From contig JADJTQ010000007.1 of assembly GCA_016711125.1 (NCBI GenBank), forward strand, positions 310,001 through 374,000: a stretch of 64,000 bases of DNA, read 5' to 3'. Below, piece by piece: positions 10,601 through 21,115 of the stretch; the first letter of the stretch is position 1, and each line of letters starts with the position of its first letter. The notes below the pieces were generated by a model. It worked only from the letters and a program-made list of their open reading frames with translations, had not been told where the DNA came from and ran no database searches. The position numbers were made by a program, and so were the translations under genes. The stretch comes from Saprospiraceae bacterium. Its GTDB lineage: Bacteria; Bacteroidota; Bacteroidia; Chitinophagales; Saprospiraceae.

Positions 10601-11791
10601 CAGGATTTTACTTATGATCTGGATGACTGCGGTTTAGGTACGATCACGCGCGAGTTTAAAATCTGGAAATCCTGTGGCAATGAAATACCGGATACGATCA
10701 AAAAACAACAGGTCATTACCTTGGTCAATACTTGTGATTTGAATAAATATATGTTTGATCTACCCCAAGATACGGTGATCAATGGATGTACTCCGGTTTT
10801 TGATCCATTGGGTAGTGGCAACGTGGTGGGAGATGCCGATCCGAATCGCACCGGAGGGCCGGTTTATACTTTTGAAAAAGATTGTCGCAGCATTGCTACT
10901 GCTCATGATGACAAGGTCTTGACTTTGCTTCTGCCTACCGGTCAGTGTTATGCAATTATCAGAACCTGGTATCTGGCCGATTGGTGTGTGATTGGCAACC
11001 AGCCAAACTGGTGGATGCAACCTGCATTGGTGGTCGATTCGTTTACCCAAATAATCGTCTTATTAGATACAGTAGCCCCTACCTGTGAAATTGAAATTCA
11101 GGGTGTGTTGAACGACACTGTGTCTGTCGGTACCTGTCCACGAGGTGATTTGAATGTTACGTTCGTTACTTTCGATACATGTGGCACTAAGGAATATGGA
11201 TTTAGGCTGGATACTCTGAGTAACCCTCCGCTGCAAAGGGCCTTCGGCGGCACCACATTATTTGGAGACATCCGGGATACGATGCCCGTGCAAATACTAA
11301 ATGTCATACCAGGTCGATACCGGCTGGTCGTGACCATTGAAGATCATTGCGGGAATATTGGTGAGTGCATCGATAGTTTTGTCGCTGTCTGTGATGTCAA
11401 TAGTCAGGCAGGGATGGTTGAACATCATTTGGAACAACCGACATCTTTGTCGTATGAACCAGGGAAGACACCTATTGATGAACCGGGAGCTTTTGACATC
11501 GAAAGCCTCAGGTTTCAGGATTTCAAACCTTCATTTGAATTATATCAAAACCGACCTAATCCTTTTAGGGCCAATACCGTGGTCGGTTTCGATCTACCCG
11601 ATGCAGATCGGGTGAGGCTGACGGTTTTTGACATTCAAGGCCGACAACTAAAGGTTATCGAGGGATCGTATACCAAAGGTTACAATGAGATTGAGTTGGA
11701 TGCGAAAGATCTGCGGGTAACCGGCGTGCTTTATTATCAACTAGAAACAACAGGATATACTGCAACCCGTCGGATGATCGTGACCCCTTAG
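7620..11791 (+). CDS. Giant cysteine-rich cell-surface protein with T9SS sorting domain, one frameshift
   Basis: About 1390 residues. The start ATG at 7620 is followed by a hydrophobic segment (about residues 33-48) that may act as signal/anchor. The body has many cysteine pairs and repeated Asp-Cys-Gly stretches such as DNCG/DDCG, as in HYR-like extracellular repeats. The end (from about NRPNPFRANTVVGFDLP) is a classic T9SS type A sorting domain, with TVFDIQGRQLK and a YYQLET...RRMIV strand pattern. The protein is therefore expected to be exported to the surface or secreted. A single missing T in CCTTTTTCC at 8991-8998 splits it. Restoring that base yields FFLSGQTYHQVINADPKGNA, a motif I recall as recurring in secreted Bacteroidota proteins. 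No enzymatic domain was recognised. Confidence 0.8.
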
Positions 11792-11827
11792 GGGATAAGA
11801 AATTGTTTATAGTAGTATTATGAGAAG

Positions 11828-11855
11828 TCCCTCTTGTGTTTCAAGGGGGATTTTT
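11828..11855 (+). terminator. Rho-independent terminator after the large T9SS gene
   Basis: Stem TCCCTCTTG (11828-11836) with CAAGGGGGA (11842-11850), one G-U pair, loop TGTTT, followed by TTTTT (11851-11855). It lies 36 bases downstream of the stop at 11791. Confidence 0.85.
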
Positions 11856-12198
11856 CATTGAGATTAAAACCATTTTCCAGATCTACCTTACAATTTTAAC
11901 ATTTGATCGATCATTATGCTGATCTGCCTTATATTGTTACGGTTTGGAGGGTTCGAACCATCGTATCCATGCTTCTGTTTGATTCGTTTCCCATTGTTTC
12001 CGCAAAATGGCACGGAAATTGAAAAAGTATGTATGTACTGAAGCCGTAAAGATTACATTCTACTACGGATTTGAGTGTGTTATGGGGAAAAGGTGCCTGC
12101 CCAGGGACTTTTTCCCTTTTTTTTATATACTACTAGGGGGTCAAGACCCCTTGGAAACAGTCGGAGGAAATAATAAATTCTCTTATTATCTTCATGAC
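11856..12198. other. Intergenic, no supported gene
   Basis: The frame of the next gene stays open upstream to about 12007. The translated stretch before 12199 is rich in aromatic and basic residues and does not resemble the family N-terminus, so I treat it as leader. A short GGGTTCGAACC-like string at about 11949 looks like a tRNA T-arm but has no surrounding cloverleaf. Confidence 0.4.
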
Positions 12199-13401
12199 AT
12201 GGATTACATTGTACTATCTATTCCCATCTTTTTTATTTTGATAGGAGTGGAGGTGCTTATCAATAGAATGAAGGATAGTGGCTGGTACCGTTTTAATGAC
12301 GCGGTGACCAATATCAGTTGCGGAATAGCTCAGCAAATAACCGGTGTTTTTAGTAAAACGGTTTTGATTGTCGGCTACCTCTATCTTTACGAGCATTATC
12401 GCTTGTTTAATATCGAAGGAAACCTTATTACCTGGATTCTGCTTTTTGTAGGCATTGATTTTTTCTATTATTGGTTTCACCGGTTAGCGCACGAAATCAG
12501 TTTTTTTTGGGGCACCCATATTGTGCATCATCAGAGTGAAGAATATAATCTCTCGGTGGCTTTAAGACAATCCAGTTTACAGGGATTTATTTCTACTTTT
12601 TTTATTTGCCATTGGCTCTACTTGGATTTAATTCGATTGCTTTTGTGACGATCAATGCATTTCATACTCTTTATCAATTTTGGATGCATACGAAGGCTAT
12701 TTATAAAATGCCAAGGTGGTTTGAGTATATTTTCAACACACCCTCACATCATCGGGTGCATCATGGTCGAAATCCAAAATACATTGATAAGAATCATGGA
12801 GGCACCTTGATTATTTTCGACCGGTTGTTTGGCTCTTTTCAAACTGAAGAAGAAGAGGTGATCTATGGGGTGACAAAACCGCTGGCCAGCTGGAATCCGG
12901 TCTGGGCTAATTTTGACTGGTATGCCGATATGTGGCGTGATTTAAAAATGGAAATGAACTGGAGTGATCGCTTTCGGCTGTTGGTGAATAAACCCGGTTG
13001 GCTACCTGCTCATTTAGGTGGCTATCGTGCTCCACAAGAGGTCAGAGTCGGGCAAGTGAGTTTGTATGACACAGCAATCCCTTTGGGTTTGAACTATTAC
13101 ATCCTATTTCAATATTTGATCGTGCTTGGAGTCACTTCGGGTTTTTATTTAACATGGATCTTTTTTCCAGATTTCAGCAATTGCTCATTGCTTCTTCGGT
13201 GATTTTGTCGATAACGAATATTGGGGGTATCTTTGAAAAAGAAAATGGGCCATGTATTTGGAAATTATAAGATGGCTCTTGATGATCGTTGCGGGTTATA
13301 TGCTTCCTTTGCTTCCTGTTTTTGTGTCGGTACTGCTGCTTATTTTAGGATTAGTTTCGATTTGTTGGTTGCTAAAGTACAGACCTGTTTTTTATAGGTA
13401 A
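12199..13401 (+). CDS. Sterol desaturase / fatty acid hydroxylase family membrane protein, frameshifted
   Basis: Membrane di-iron hydroxylase family. The start ATG at 12199 gives MDYIVLSIPIFFILIGVEVL, a typical first membrane helix. Histidine boxes appear in family order: FHRLAHE (about 95), HIVHHQSEEYN (about 108) and HHRVHHGRNPKYIDKNHGG in the second part, with a GTLIIFDRLFGSF signature. The C-terminal part has further hydrophobic segments, as in the longer sterol-desaturase/alkylglycerol-monooxygenase-like branch. Three frame changes (T-run near 12598-12605, near 13180, near 13245) must be repaired to reach the stop at 13399, giving about 400 residues. The substrate is unknown; a lipid or carotenoid-like molecule is possible. 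Confidence 0.8.
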
Positions 13402-13429
13402 ATAAGAATTATTGAGAAATAGCGAAACC

Positions 13430-14038
13430 ATGAAATGTAAATTAACATTGGGGAATAAATATACGTTGTGTTCATTCATTTGTGTTTATATGATTCTTCT
13501 TGGCTGGCTACTGCCGTCAGAAATTCCAGCTCAAAGCGTCATGCTCAACGATCAGGATTTGTATTTGACCCGGCCTTGGTCACAGGGTCATGAAGTAGAT
13601 TTATTGGATGCAGAAATGGATAAACTAAACAATGTAATTTTAAATCCTATAGAGTATTCTGCAGCAAAACAGTTAATGGAAAGACATTTGAAATCAGTAA
13701 TGGATAAAGATACGGTGTCTCTGAGACAGACTTTAAATATGGGTGGCCGATATTTGTTGATTTTGCCGGATGGTTCTTCCATGGAGACAGCAGATGAGTT
13801 TTATGCGATGCACCAAGCCTGGTTTCAGGATAAGGGCTGGACCATGGAAATGAATGTGTTAGATTTTCGTGAAACACCCGACATGGCCCAATGTGTGGTC
13901 GATGCAATGTTTCATGAATCGGACCGAAATGTTAAACCTTATTATCACAAAATGTGGATTACTTATGTGCTGGAGCATATTGGAGGTCAGTGGTATGTGA
14001 CGAGTGATCATGCCAGTACCAAGACTAAAAGTGAGTAG
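13430..14038 (+). CDS. Secreted NTF2-like (SnoaL/DUF4440-type) protein
   Basis: About 202 residues. The ATG at 13430 is preferred over an upstream TTG because it gives a standard signal peptide: a basic start, a hydrophobic core about 15-30, and a cleavage region ending near IPAQS. The C-terminal 120 residues have the alpha-plus-beta pattern of NTF2-like folds: a helix around KQLMERHLKSVMDKD, strands RYLLILPDG and VLDFRETPDMAQCVVDAMFH, and a final WYVTSDHAS strand. This is a fold-level assignment; no catalytic residues can be named. The next gene on the same strand is the Tat-exported Gfo/Idh/MocA protein, about 80 bases downstream. Confidence 0.6.
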   Translation: MKCKLTLGNKYTLCSFICVYMILLGWLLPSEIPAQSVMLNDQDLYLTRPWSQGHEVDLLDAEMDKLNNVILNPIEYSAAKQLMERHLKSVMDKDTVSLRQTLNMGGRYLLILPDGSSMETADEFYAMHQAWFQDKGWTMEMNVLDFRETPDMAQCVVDAMFHESDRNVKPYYHKMWITYVLEHIGGQWYVTSDHASTKTKSE

Positions 14039-14116
14039 CTCATGTACGGATTAAAGTAAAGCAGGGAAGATCCAAAGGTTTTTCTAAATTTAGTAGTAGA
14101 AATAAAATCGGGAAAG

Positions 14117-15444
14117 ATGAGACGCAGGAATTTTGTGAAAAAGTCAATGCTGGCGTTGGGTGCAACCTCAGTGCCACTTTTTAATTATATACCCCACATG
14201 GTGGCCGACAAGCTTCGAGTGGGTGTAATCGGTTGCAATGGTATGGGGTGGTCCAACATCCGGTCGTTAATGAAAATGGATGATGTGGAATTGGTGGCGA
14301 TCTGCGATGTCGATACCAATGTGGTGGCCCGAAGATCCAAGGATTATCAGGAAATGCGGAGTAACAAAGTAGCTACTTATGCTGACTATCGGGCTCTGCT
14401 TGCCGATAAATCGGTTGATGCAGTCGTGATTGGTACCCCTGATCATTGGCATTGTGCGATTTTTTGTGACGCTCTGGAGGCAGGCAAGCACGTCTATTGT
14501 GAGAAACCACTCGCCAACTCTATTGAAGAGGCCTATATCATGCGCCGGGCCGCGGCAAAACACCCGAATCTCATGGTGCAAATCGGCCAATGGCAAAGAA
14601 GTGGACCCCACTATCAGGAAGCTATCGATCTGGTGAGATCCGGTGAACTTGGTAATATCCGATTAGTGAAAACCTGGGCTTATCAAGGCTGGATGAAGCC
14701 GATGGTAAAGCAACCTGATGGTCCGGTACCGGAGGAGTCAATTATGAGATGTGGTTAGGCCCTGCCCGAAAGCGACCCTTTAATCCAAACCGGTTTCACT
14801 TTAATTTCCGCTGGTTTTGGGACTATGCAGGTGGCCTGATGACGGATTGGGGTGTGCATGAAATCGACATTGCCCTATATGCTATGAACGCTGATGCTCC
14901 GAAATCGGTGATGGCTTCAGGAGGTAAACTCGCCTATCCGGATGATCCGGCAGAAACTCCAGATACCCTGCAAGCTGTTTTTGAATACGAAGGTTTTAAT
15001 ATGCTATGGGAGCATGCCACAGGAATTGATATCGGGCCTTACAACCGCCGGGAAGGGATTGCCTTTATCGGAAATAATGGCACCCTGGTACTTGACCGGC
15101 AGGGGTACGATGTATTGGAAGAAAAGCAATCAGTCAACTACAATGAAGAAGGCAAATCGATGATGCGTCTGATCGAGCCGGTGATGCGACCAGAAGGTGT
15201 ACAGTACATCGATCTCCATACCGAGAATTTCGTCAAGGCCATCCGGACTCAAAATGCCGGAATACTCAAGACACCAATCGTTTCGGGCAGCGTTGCTGCC
15301 ATCAATGCCCATATGGGGAATGTTGCCTTTAAAACCGGAGAAAAAGTGTATTGGGATCCGGCGCAATCTAAATTTAGTTCAAAAGCAGCTAACAAATTGA
15401 TCACGCCAGATTATCAAAATGGTTGGAAGTTGCCCGGTTATTAA
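14117..15444 (+). CDS. Tat-exported Gfo/Idh/MocA family oxidoreductase, one frameshift
   Basis: NAD(P)-dependent sugar or polyol oxidoreductase family. The N-terminus MRRRNFVKKSMLALGATS is a twin-arginine signal, so the enzyme is exported folded with its cofactor. The Rossmann motif RVGVIGCNGMGWSNI follows at about 34. The EKPLA motif (CEKPLANSIEEA) and the DWGVHEIDIALYAM segment define the family. The two parts are in different frames. Inserting one G near 14733-14738 restores GVNYEMWLGPA and a protein of about 442 residues. A second exported member is at 51832-53263 and an exported sugar-isomerase-like protein follows at 15561, suggesting periplasmic carbohydrate modification. Confidence 0.85.
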
Positions 15445-15560
15445 ACACTGCGATCCTGGAGCGCTTAGGTTTGCAGATAATCGCCAAGGGACCATGACCC
15501 CCTGGATTACGGAGTGAATGGGCTTCCAATAACCCAATCTAAGGAACCGTTCGGATTTTT

Positions 15561-16407
15561 TCATTTTTTACCAAATAATTGATGATATCCTTCCAGATTT
15601 TCCTGGAGAATTAATTTGACATCCGCGTCTTCTTTATGTCCTAAAATACCAAAGGGTCCCTTGTAGCCCGCTGCAATTAAAATAGCAATCATTGCTTTTT
15701 CATCATCACCTTTTCCCAGCGGATATATTTGTGGGCCGCCACGCTTCATACCATTTAAATTGACAGCTACAAGATAAGGCTCCATCATTTTAGCCATTTG
15801 TTCAAATTGTTTCAATTGTTGGTGAGCATGGTGAAAACTATAAACCAGGCCAATATCGTAACGTCCCAGAGTTTTGATAATTTTTATTTGATTGGCAGGA
15901 TTGCCAAACCAGTCGCCATGATTATATAAGGCAACCTTACAGCCAATCGCTGAGCATCGCTGGTACAAGTAATAGATCATTTCTGCACCTTTTTTAACTG
16001 AAGCTGCATCATCGAGGTCCCTGAAATAGTCAGGTTGGAAACTAACCCATAACGTCGTTTTTAATCCTGTTTTCTTGATGGCTTTGAATACGGATTCATT
16101 GGCTTTACCTAATTTTTTTTATTGCATCGACTTTTGGATCGATCCACATCCACACAGCATTAATGGTCATATTATTTTGCTGAGCAAGCGTAAACTCATC
16201 GCTCATTTCTGCCAGATGTTTTTCCCGCCAATCATAGGCATATGTTTTAATACCCAGATCTTGAAGCATATCAATTCGTTCCTGTGGGCTGCGTTCATTT
16301 TTGTCAAATGGTACGATACACCAGGCAAAAGGTTCTTGACCATTGCTACTTACAGTCATTAAGGTGAGAATGACAAGGGCCAATAAATGAGATTTGAGAA
16401 AATGCAT
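15561..16407 (-). CDS. Exported sugar phosphate isomerase/epimerase-like TIM barrel, frameshifted
   Basis: Xylose-isomerase-like TIM barrel protein with a signal peptide (MHFLKSHLLALVILTLM, cleavage near SSNGQ). The first part contains MLQDLGIKTYAYDWREKHL. The second part has KVALYNHGDWFGNP (metal-site strand), GLVYSFHHAHQQ and a C-terminal GYKGPFGILGHKEDADVKLILQ motif typical of these barrels. A T/A homopolymer at about 16112-16120 shifts the frame; repaired, the protein is about 281 residues. It begins 9 bases after the gntP stop, so they likely form an operon for uptake and conversion of a sugar acid or keto-sugar. Substrate not determinable. Confidence 0.75.
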
Positions 16408-16416
16408 ATTTCGGAT

Positions 16417-17796
16417 TTATATTAAAGGAAATAGCTTAGCAAGAATTAATGTTTCGACTAAGCCAACAATACCAATCAAACCTAAAACTACGGTCCAGGT
16501 TTGTAAGGTTTGCTTTTCGGTAAATCCACTTAATTTGCAGATTACCCAAAAGCCACTGTCATTCATCCAGGTGATAAACATGGCGCCAAATCCAATGGCG
16601 AGAAGTACGTAGATGGGATGATAAGCCAGTTCTGCGCCTGTCCCAATTAGTGAATACATAATGCCCGCAGCAGTGATCATCGCCACTGTACCCGAACCCT
16701 GTGCTATCTTCATCACAGCTGCAACAACCCAGCCCAGCAGAATGTAATTGAGTTCAATACCTCCTGTGGCAAAACCTTTTATCCATTCACCGATACCCGA
16801 ATGTTTGATCATGCCACCGAACGCCCCTCCGGCACTGGTAATCAGGATGATAATGCCTGCTATTTCAAGAGGTTTTTCCATTGAACCACTGACCTTGGTA
16901 AGACCCCATTTTTTTTGCTTGGCTAATAGCCAGAGTGCCAAAATAGTTCCAATCAGCATAGCTACATTTTTATTGCCAATGAAGTTGATGAATGTAGTCA
17001 GAGAGCTTTCACTGCCTGATCCGAAATACTCAGTGGCCGAAGCAATAATAATTAAAAACAAGGGCACTACAATTGGCAACACAGAATGAAAAAAAGAGGG
17101 CAATGACGATTCTTCGATCGGTTGGTCATCGGCAAAAGATGGGGGATCAATACTGATCTTTTTAGCCAACCGCATACTGTAAAGATAAGCTATGGTCACT
17201 GGTATTAAGCCCGCCAGTAATCCCATGAGGATGACCAGACCGAGGTTGATCTGTAAGGTTTCGGCCATGATCAGTGGACCTGGGGTAGGGGGGACCAAAT
17301 GATGGGTCACTGCTGCACCGGCACTAATGGCCATCACAAATAGTACATAGTTTTTTTTAAGCCGTCTACCCATCGAATATCCGATCGGTATTAAGAGAAA
17401 AAAAACCGTGTCAAAAAATACCGGGATTGATAAGACAAAACCACTGATCAAAAGAGCGATTGGTGCTAGCTTTTCCCCAAGGATATCAACAAACTTGATC
17501 ACAATTTTTTCGGCCGCACCACTCATTGTGAGGGCAACACCCAGTATCGATGCAAGTGCGATGACAAAAGCTATCTTCCCTGCAGTGATGCCAAATTCGG
17601 TCATCGCCAGTTCTACCGCCGCCACATATTTGTTGGTATAGGAGCCAGGCAAGTGACTGCTTAAGACACCCACCAGCGTTGCCGCAAACATCAGTGAAAC
17701 AAACGCATGTATTTTTAGAACAGCGATTAAAACAATCACAGTTATTATGCCGATCAATAAAACAAAGAGCGGCCAGTGCTGCATAGTACTTTCCAT
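16417..17796 (-). CDS. gntP: GntP family gluconate:H+ symporter
   Basis: Intact 459-residue inner-membrane permease with about 12-14 hydrophobic segments. Family features include ALASILGVALTMSGAAEKI, GFVLSIPVFFDTVFFLLIP, the THHLVPPTPGPL loop and the late AQGSGTVAMITAAGIM and NDSGFWVICKLSGF segments. GntP proteins import gluconate or related sugar acids with protons. It probably starts at 17796, with an alternative ATG at 17784. The exported isomerase-like gene follows 9 bases downstream. The true substrate may differ from gluconate. Confidence 0.92.
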   Translation of the reverse strand: MESTMQHWPLFVLLIGIITVIVLIAVLKIHAFVSLMFAATLVGVLSSHLPGSYTNKYVAAVELAMTEFGITAGKIAFVIALASILGVALTMSGAAEKIVIKFVDILGEKLAPIALLISGFVLSIPVFFDTVFFLLIPIGYSMGRRLKKNYVLFVMAISAGAAVTHHLVPPTPGPLIMAETLQINLGLVILMGLLAGLIPVTIAYLYSMRLAKKISIDPPSFADDQPIEESSLPSFFHSVLPIVVPLFLIIIASATEYFGSGSESSLTTFINFIGNKNVAMLIGTILALWLLAKQKKWGLTKVSGSMEKPLEIAGIIILITSAGGAFGGMIKHSGIGEWIKGFATGGIELNYILLGWVVAAVMKIAQGSGTVAMITAAGIMYSLIGTGAELAYHPIYVLLAIGFGAMFITWMNDSGFWVICKLSGFTEKQTLQTWTVVLGLIGIVGLVETLILAKLFPLI

Positions 17797-17846
17797 TCGC
17801 TTAAATTACTAAAAGATGCCTGAATCGAGAGCCTCTAATTAATAAA

Positions 17847-18191
17847 CTATTTGTGTTCTATGTTGGTATTAAGGACTCCGGGGTCTTTGGAGTCGTCCAG
17901 GTCAGAGATAAAAGCTGTCCCATTAAGTTGTGCTTCAAGAGAGCAGATCCATTCATTTGCCAAACTAACCTTTCTGATCGCCTCAGTGATCCTGCTTCGA
18001 GCCTGGAAGAATAGACGAGTTTTATTATCTGCGAAATTAAAAACACAGGATTCTTCGAAAATTCCCCTCTTAGTCCAAACCAGAAAATTAAGGAAGATCT
18101 CATGAAAAAAAGAACTTTTGTTACCAGGTTCGATCGAGACCTTAACTGATCCTTGGTTTTTCGGATGAAATGAAAGTTTGATCCTAATCAC
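17847..18191 (-). CDS. Hypothetical protein, 114 residues
   Basis: A small minus-strand gene between the CBS-pair gene and gntP, reading MIRIKLSFHPKNQGSVKV at its start. It has an amphipathic N-terminal strand pattern and no signal peptide or membrane segment. I do not recognise a family. An overlapping frame of 81 residues exists in the same place. I prefer the longer one because its composition is more protein-like and it starts 40 bases after the preceding gene. Confidence 0.4.
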   Translation of the reverse strand: MIRIKLSFHPKNQGSVKVSIEPGNKSSFFHEIFLNFLVWTKRGIFEESCVFNFADNKTRLFFQARSRITEAIRKVSLANEWICSLEAQLNGTAFISDLDDSKDPGVLNTNIEHK

Positions 18192-18231
18192 TCAGAAATG
18201 CACTCAGAGTTACACCTCCGAGGCCATGAGG

Positions 18232-18689
18232 TTAAGCATGTTTATCCTGAGGTTCGCGACCTTTCCAGGAAGATGGAGTATGACTGATGCTGGGGCTCAT
18301 TTTAACAATGGCCCTCAAAATGTCGCTTCGGCTTATTTGACCTACCAGTCGACCCTTGTCAACCACAGGAAATCGGCGATAGGGTGTGTTAGTAAATTCG
18401 TAAGCCAGATCAAGGATTGTTTTTTTAGCATCAATGGTGACAACATCCTTTGACATGAAGTCGGCAACGGTGCCATGCCCCCCCGGATGATTGTTATATG
18501 GACCAGAGATGATCGTTTTGATGCAGTCTGATTCTGAGAGCATTCCCACGAGATTTTTTGAGCATCAACTACGGGTGCACCGGAGATGCGGTTTTTTAAG
18601 ATAATGTCTATGGCTGTTTTGATATCGGTCGAAGGACTAAAGGTGATCAATTTAGTAGCCATGTATTTAGTTACAAGAGTTTTATCCAT
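18232..18689 (-). CDS. CBS domain-pair protein, one frameshift
   Basis: Small cytoplasmic protein made of two CBS motifs, a fold that usually senses adenosine nucleotides. CBS1: YMATKLITFSPSTDIKTAIDIILKNRISGAPVVD. CBS2: ADFMSKDVVTIDAKKTILDLAYEF, then RRFPVVDKGRLVGQISRSDILRAI. An indel in the T-run at 18553-18558 splits it after PVVDAQK; repaired length is about 152 residues. ATG 18689 is chosen because it lies just before the first CBS motif. No partner domain is attached, so the regulated target is unknown. Confidence 0.8.
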
Positions 18690-18767
18690 AGTGTCAGGTA
18701 TTGATGATGAATTCAGATCCTGATTAAGATACAAAAAATCAATATTCGTGGTGAACATTCTTTCGAA

Positions 18768-20080
18768 TCATTCACTGGAGATCATGGAAGCCGTCTTCGG
18801 AGTAGACAGAAGGTCCTCAAAAACGCTCCATCTTTTCACTTCGTCCATACCTGCTTCCTGTCTGATAAAATTTGCTACCATATCTTTGCCAAGGTTATAA
18901 TTGATTACATAACTCCGGTATTGATCAAAAAAGCGAGTACGCTGTAAGGCTCTTTCGGGTTCATACAGTAGATATTTCTCGAGCATTTTTGCGGCTGCCT
19001 CCCGTGATATTTTTCCATCCAAATAGGCTCGGGCTGCTTCATTGCCAGCATAATTAAGTTGAACCCGGAGTCGTTGAATCTGATCATAAGAGTCAGCCAG
19101 GCTAGTGTCTAATCCAGCTAAGGGATAGAGCACTTCTTTTTCAAAATTTATTTTTTCCTGCCCTGGAAATGCCAGATCGATTCCATAATTGGCACTGCCT
19201 TCAGCAATAAATGACTGAGGCGAAAAAAGAGGATAGACAGAAAATTCCATAAAACCTTGATCTCGGACGAGGTTTTGCTCGAGCAGCGCATTAAATACAT
19301 GATGGCCGGGATATCCTTCATGGCATGCAAGATCAATAGCTCGCTCTATGTATATGGGTAAATCGGTATTAATCTGAATCAGACTATAGCTGTTACCCTT
19401 ATAGTAATTGTATCCAGACCAAGATTTGCCGGTGACATATTCAATTTCAAAATTCTCATTACCAGGTAGTTTTAGATGTTTTTTAGTACGTTGCCTGGCT
19501 TCATCTATTGCAACTTGAAAAACGGTATCCAGTTTATCTACAGGAATAATAAAATTTTGACTATAATCAGTATATCGTTTAGTCAGATTTCCTGAGCCAG
19601 GTACCAACTCATCAAGATCACTCAACAATTGATTAAAATGGAGGGAATCCAAGTGAGGCGGTAAGGCATCATATAGACTTTCAGCTTCGTCGTCAAAAGC
19701 AAATATTTCACCTCGAAGCATACGGAGCTTGGTAAAACCGCCTTGCATTGTTTCCTGAGCATTTGTAGACGGGCAATATCTAAATTTTCAGCAGGGATCG
19801 GGGATTCGTCGATTTGACGAATGAGCGATTGTATTTGTTCAAGTAGGCTATCGGGTAAAGCACCTTGTGAATTAATGGTGCCCGATGGCATCCATTCTCT
19901 AGGGCCATAATAGGCATCAACAAAATCAGGATCGTACTGGCCTATCTGCAACACCAGTCTGACATAGGTTGCAGCCTGGGAGTCAAGTCCTTCTTCTTCT
20001 GCAGGATTGGTTGCGACATCACAACCGGAGGTAAGTAAGGTCAAAACTCCAAATAGTGAAAGTGTTAGTGATCTGACCAT
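18768..20080 (-). CDS. DUF885-family lipoprotein, predicted zinc peptidase, one frameshift
   Basis: About 437 residues. MVRSLTLSLFGVLTLLTSGC ends in a lipobox (LTSGC), predicting an outer or periplasmic lipoprotein. The body carries LACHEGYPGHHVFNALLEQ, the HExxxH-like HEGYPGHH zinc motif of the DUF885 family, followed by FIAEGSANYGIDLAF with the downstream Glu, and YLDGKISREAAAKMLEKY near the end. These features point to a metallopeptidase-like hydrolase; catalytic activity is inferred. A frame change near 19740-19760 separates the N-terminal 110 residues. The start at 20080 is preferred over 20122 because it begins the lipoprotein signal directly. Confidence 0.75.
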
Positions 20081-20851
20081 GCGGTTTGTCAAAAAAGTGA
20101 CAGGGAACATCCAAGTGATCATCTGGTAGTATTTATCACCAAAGGTACTAATATAATAGAGCTGTTAATGCCAGGAAGGATACTGGTGCTACCGAAGCCA
20201 ATTGATTTATCAATTCCTGGCAGAAGCTATCATCTCAATTTTTTAATTGGTGATGGTATACTGATCGAAGCTGCAATTACATGATATTTTGAAAGTCTGA
20301 CCGGGTCATGTCTTGATCCTGCTTTTAGACTCTGCAGGAAGCCATTGGTCAAAAAGCTATTTTTGAGGGAGCAACTCAAAACAATTATCGGGTGGTGGAT
20401 CATTTTCATCAAATGTCCGCAAAAGACCTAGTTTCAGCTATGCATTTCCACTGGTTTTTCGAGCTGCCACATTTATTACCATGAACTTAAAAAACCAATT
20501 ATCTGTTGATATTTTCGGAGGTTCAAAATATCGATTAGCAATTTTTCGCCTGCAAGCCTTTCGATTATTTTTTTTCGGTGGCTTTTATAATCGCGATATC
20601 TTGGACTGTTTGATTTGTCGGAATAGTCGTGAGTGACAACTTTCACTTGAAAGACATTATCTGTGCAGGTGATGTGAGAAATTGACCAGGCATTTGGATC
20701 ACTGAGTCAAAAACAACAAATCAATAATCAATAATAATTGGCAATGTGTCTTTTATAAAATGATACTTGGAGTTGAGATTCCCAAAGTCAGTCAAACAAA
20801 TTGATGAGAGCATTAGTACCCATTTTGGATAGTTTTAAATGTAGCTTTTCT
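20081..20851. other. Long stretch without an intact gene
   Basis: About 770 bases. Apart from the possible gene remnant at 20476-20703 I see no supported feature. The right end meets the first copy of the inverted-repeat element at 20852. Confidence 0.5.
20476..20703 (-). pseudogene. Possible gene remnant, about 72 codons without a start codon
   Basis: On the minus strand a frame stays open from about 20703 to a TAA at 20476-20478. It has protein-like composition (WSISHITCTDNVFQVKVV, then a basic helix ending KYQQIIGFLSSW). There is no ATG; the only internal alternative is a GTG. It looks like the C-terminus of a decayed or frameshifted gene. I do not recognise the family. Confidence 0.25.
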
Positions 20852-21080
20852 CTAGGAGGATGTTGAAATACTCACTCGCACTGATTTTACAAAATATAAC
20901 TTTTTACTATGACATTATTCATCCGTTATCACTATTCCTGACTTTCTTGAGACCCTGTCTGCCGAGGCATGCCAGGCAGGTCAGTCTGTTGCAACTTCCA
21001 GTAGCATCCTTCGTCTCGCCGCGTCAGAAACGACGATTTACGGCTTCAGCATCAAGTTGCGTATTTCAACCGCCTCCCAG
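20852..21080 (-). repeat. Terminal-inverted-repeat element (MITE-like), copy A
   Basis: 229-bp non-coding repeat bounded by CTAGGAGG...GTTGAAATA at one end and its complement (GTATTTCAAC...CCTCCCAG) at the other. The interior TCGTCTCGCCGCGTCAGAAACGACG and GGCTTCAGCATCAAG strings recur in copy B (21549-21753) and, inverted, in the split copy C (54757-54847 with 61077-61188). Copy A alone has an extra palindromic insert around GGCATGCC (about 20957-20978, arms CTGCC/GGCAG). Strand is set relative to copy C, read as plus. Confidence 0.8.
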
Positions 21081-21115
21081 GGATGTAAATTCCTATATTT
21101 GAAAGGAAAACGAAA

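Noticed and set aside
11941..11965. tRNA-like T-arm (GGGTTCGAACC)
   Set aside because: No acceptor, D or anticodon stems can be drawn around it.
20860..21102. 80-residue open frame within repeat copy A
   Set aside because: It is interrupted or altered in copies B and C; the repeat is non-coding.
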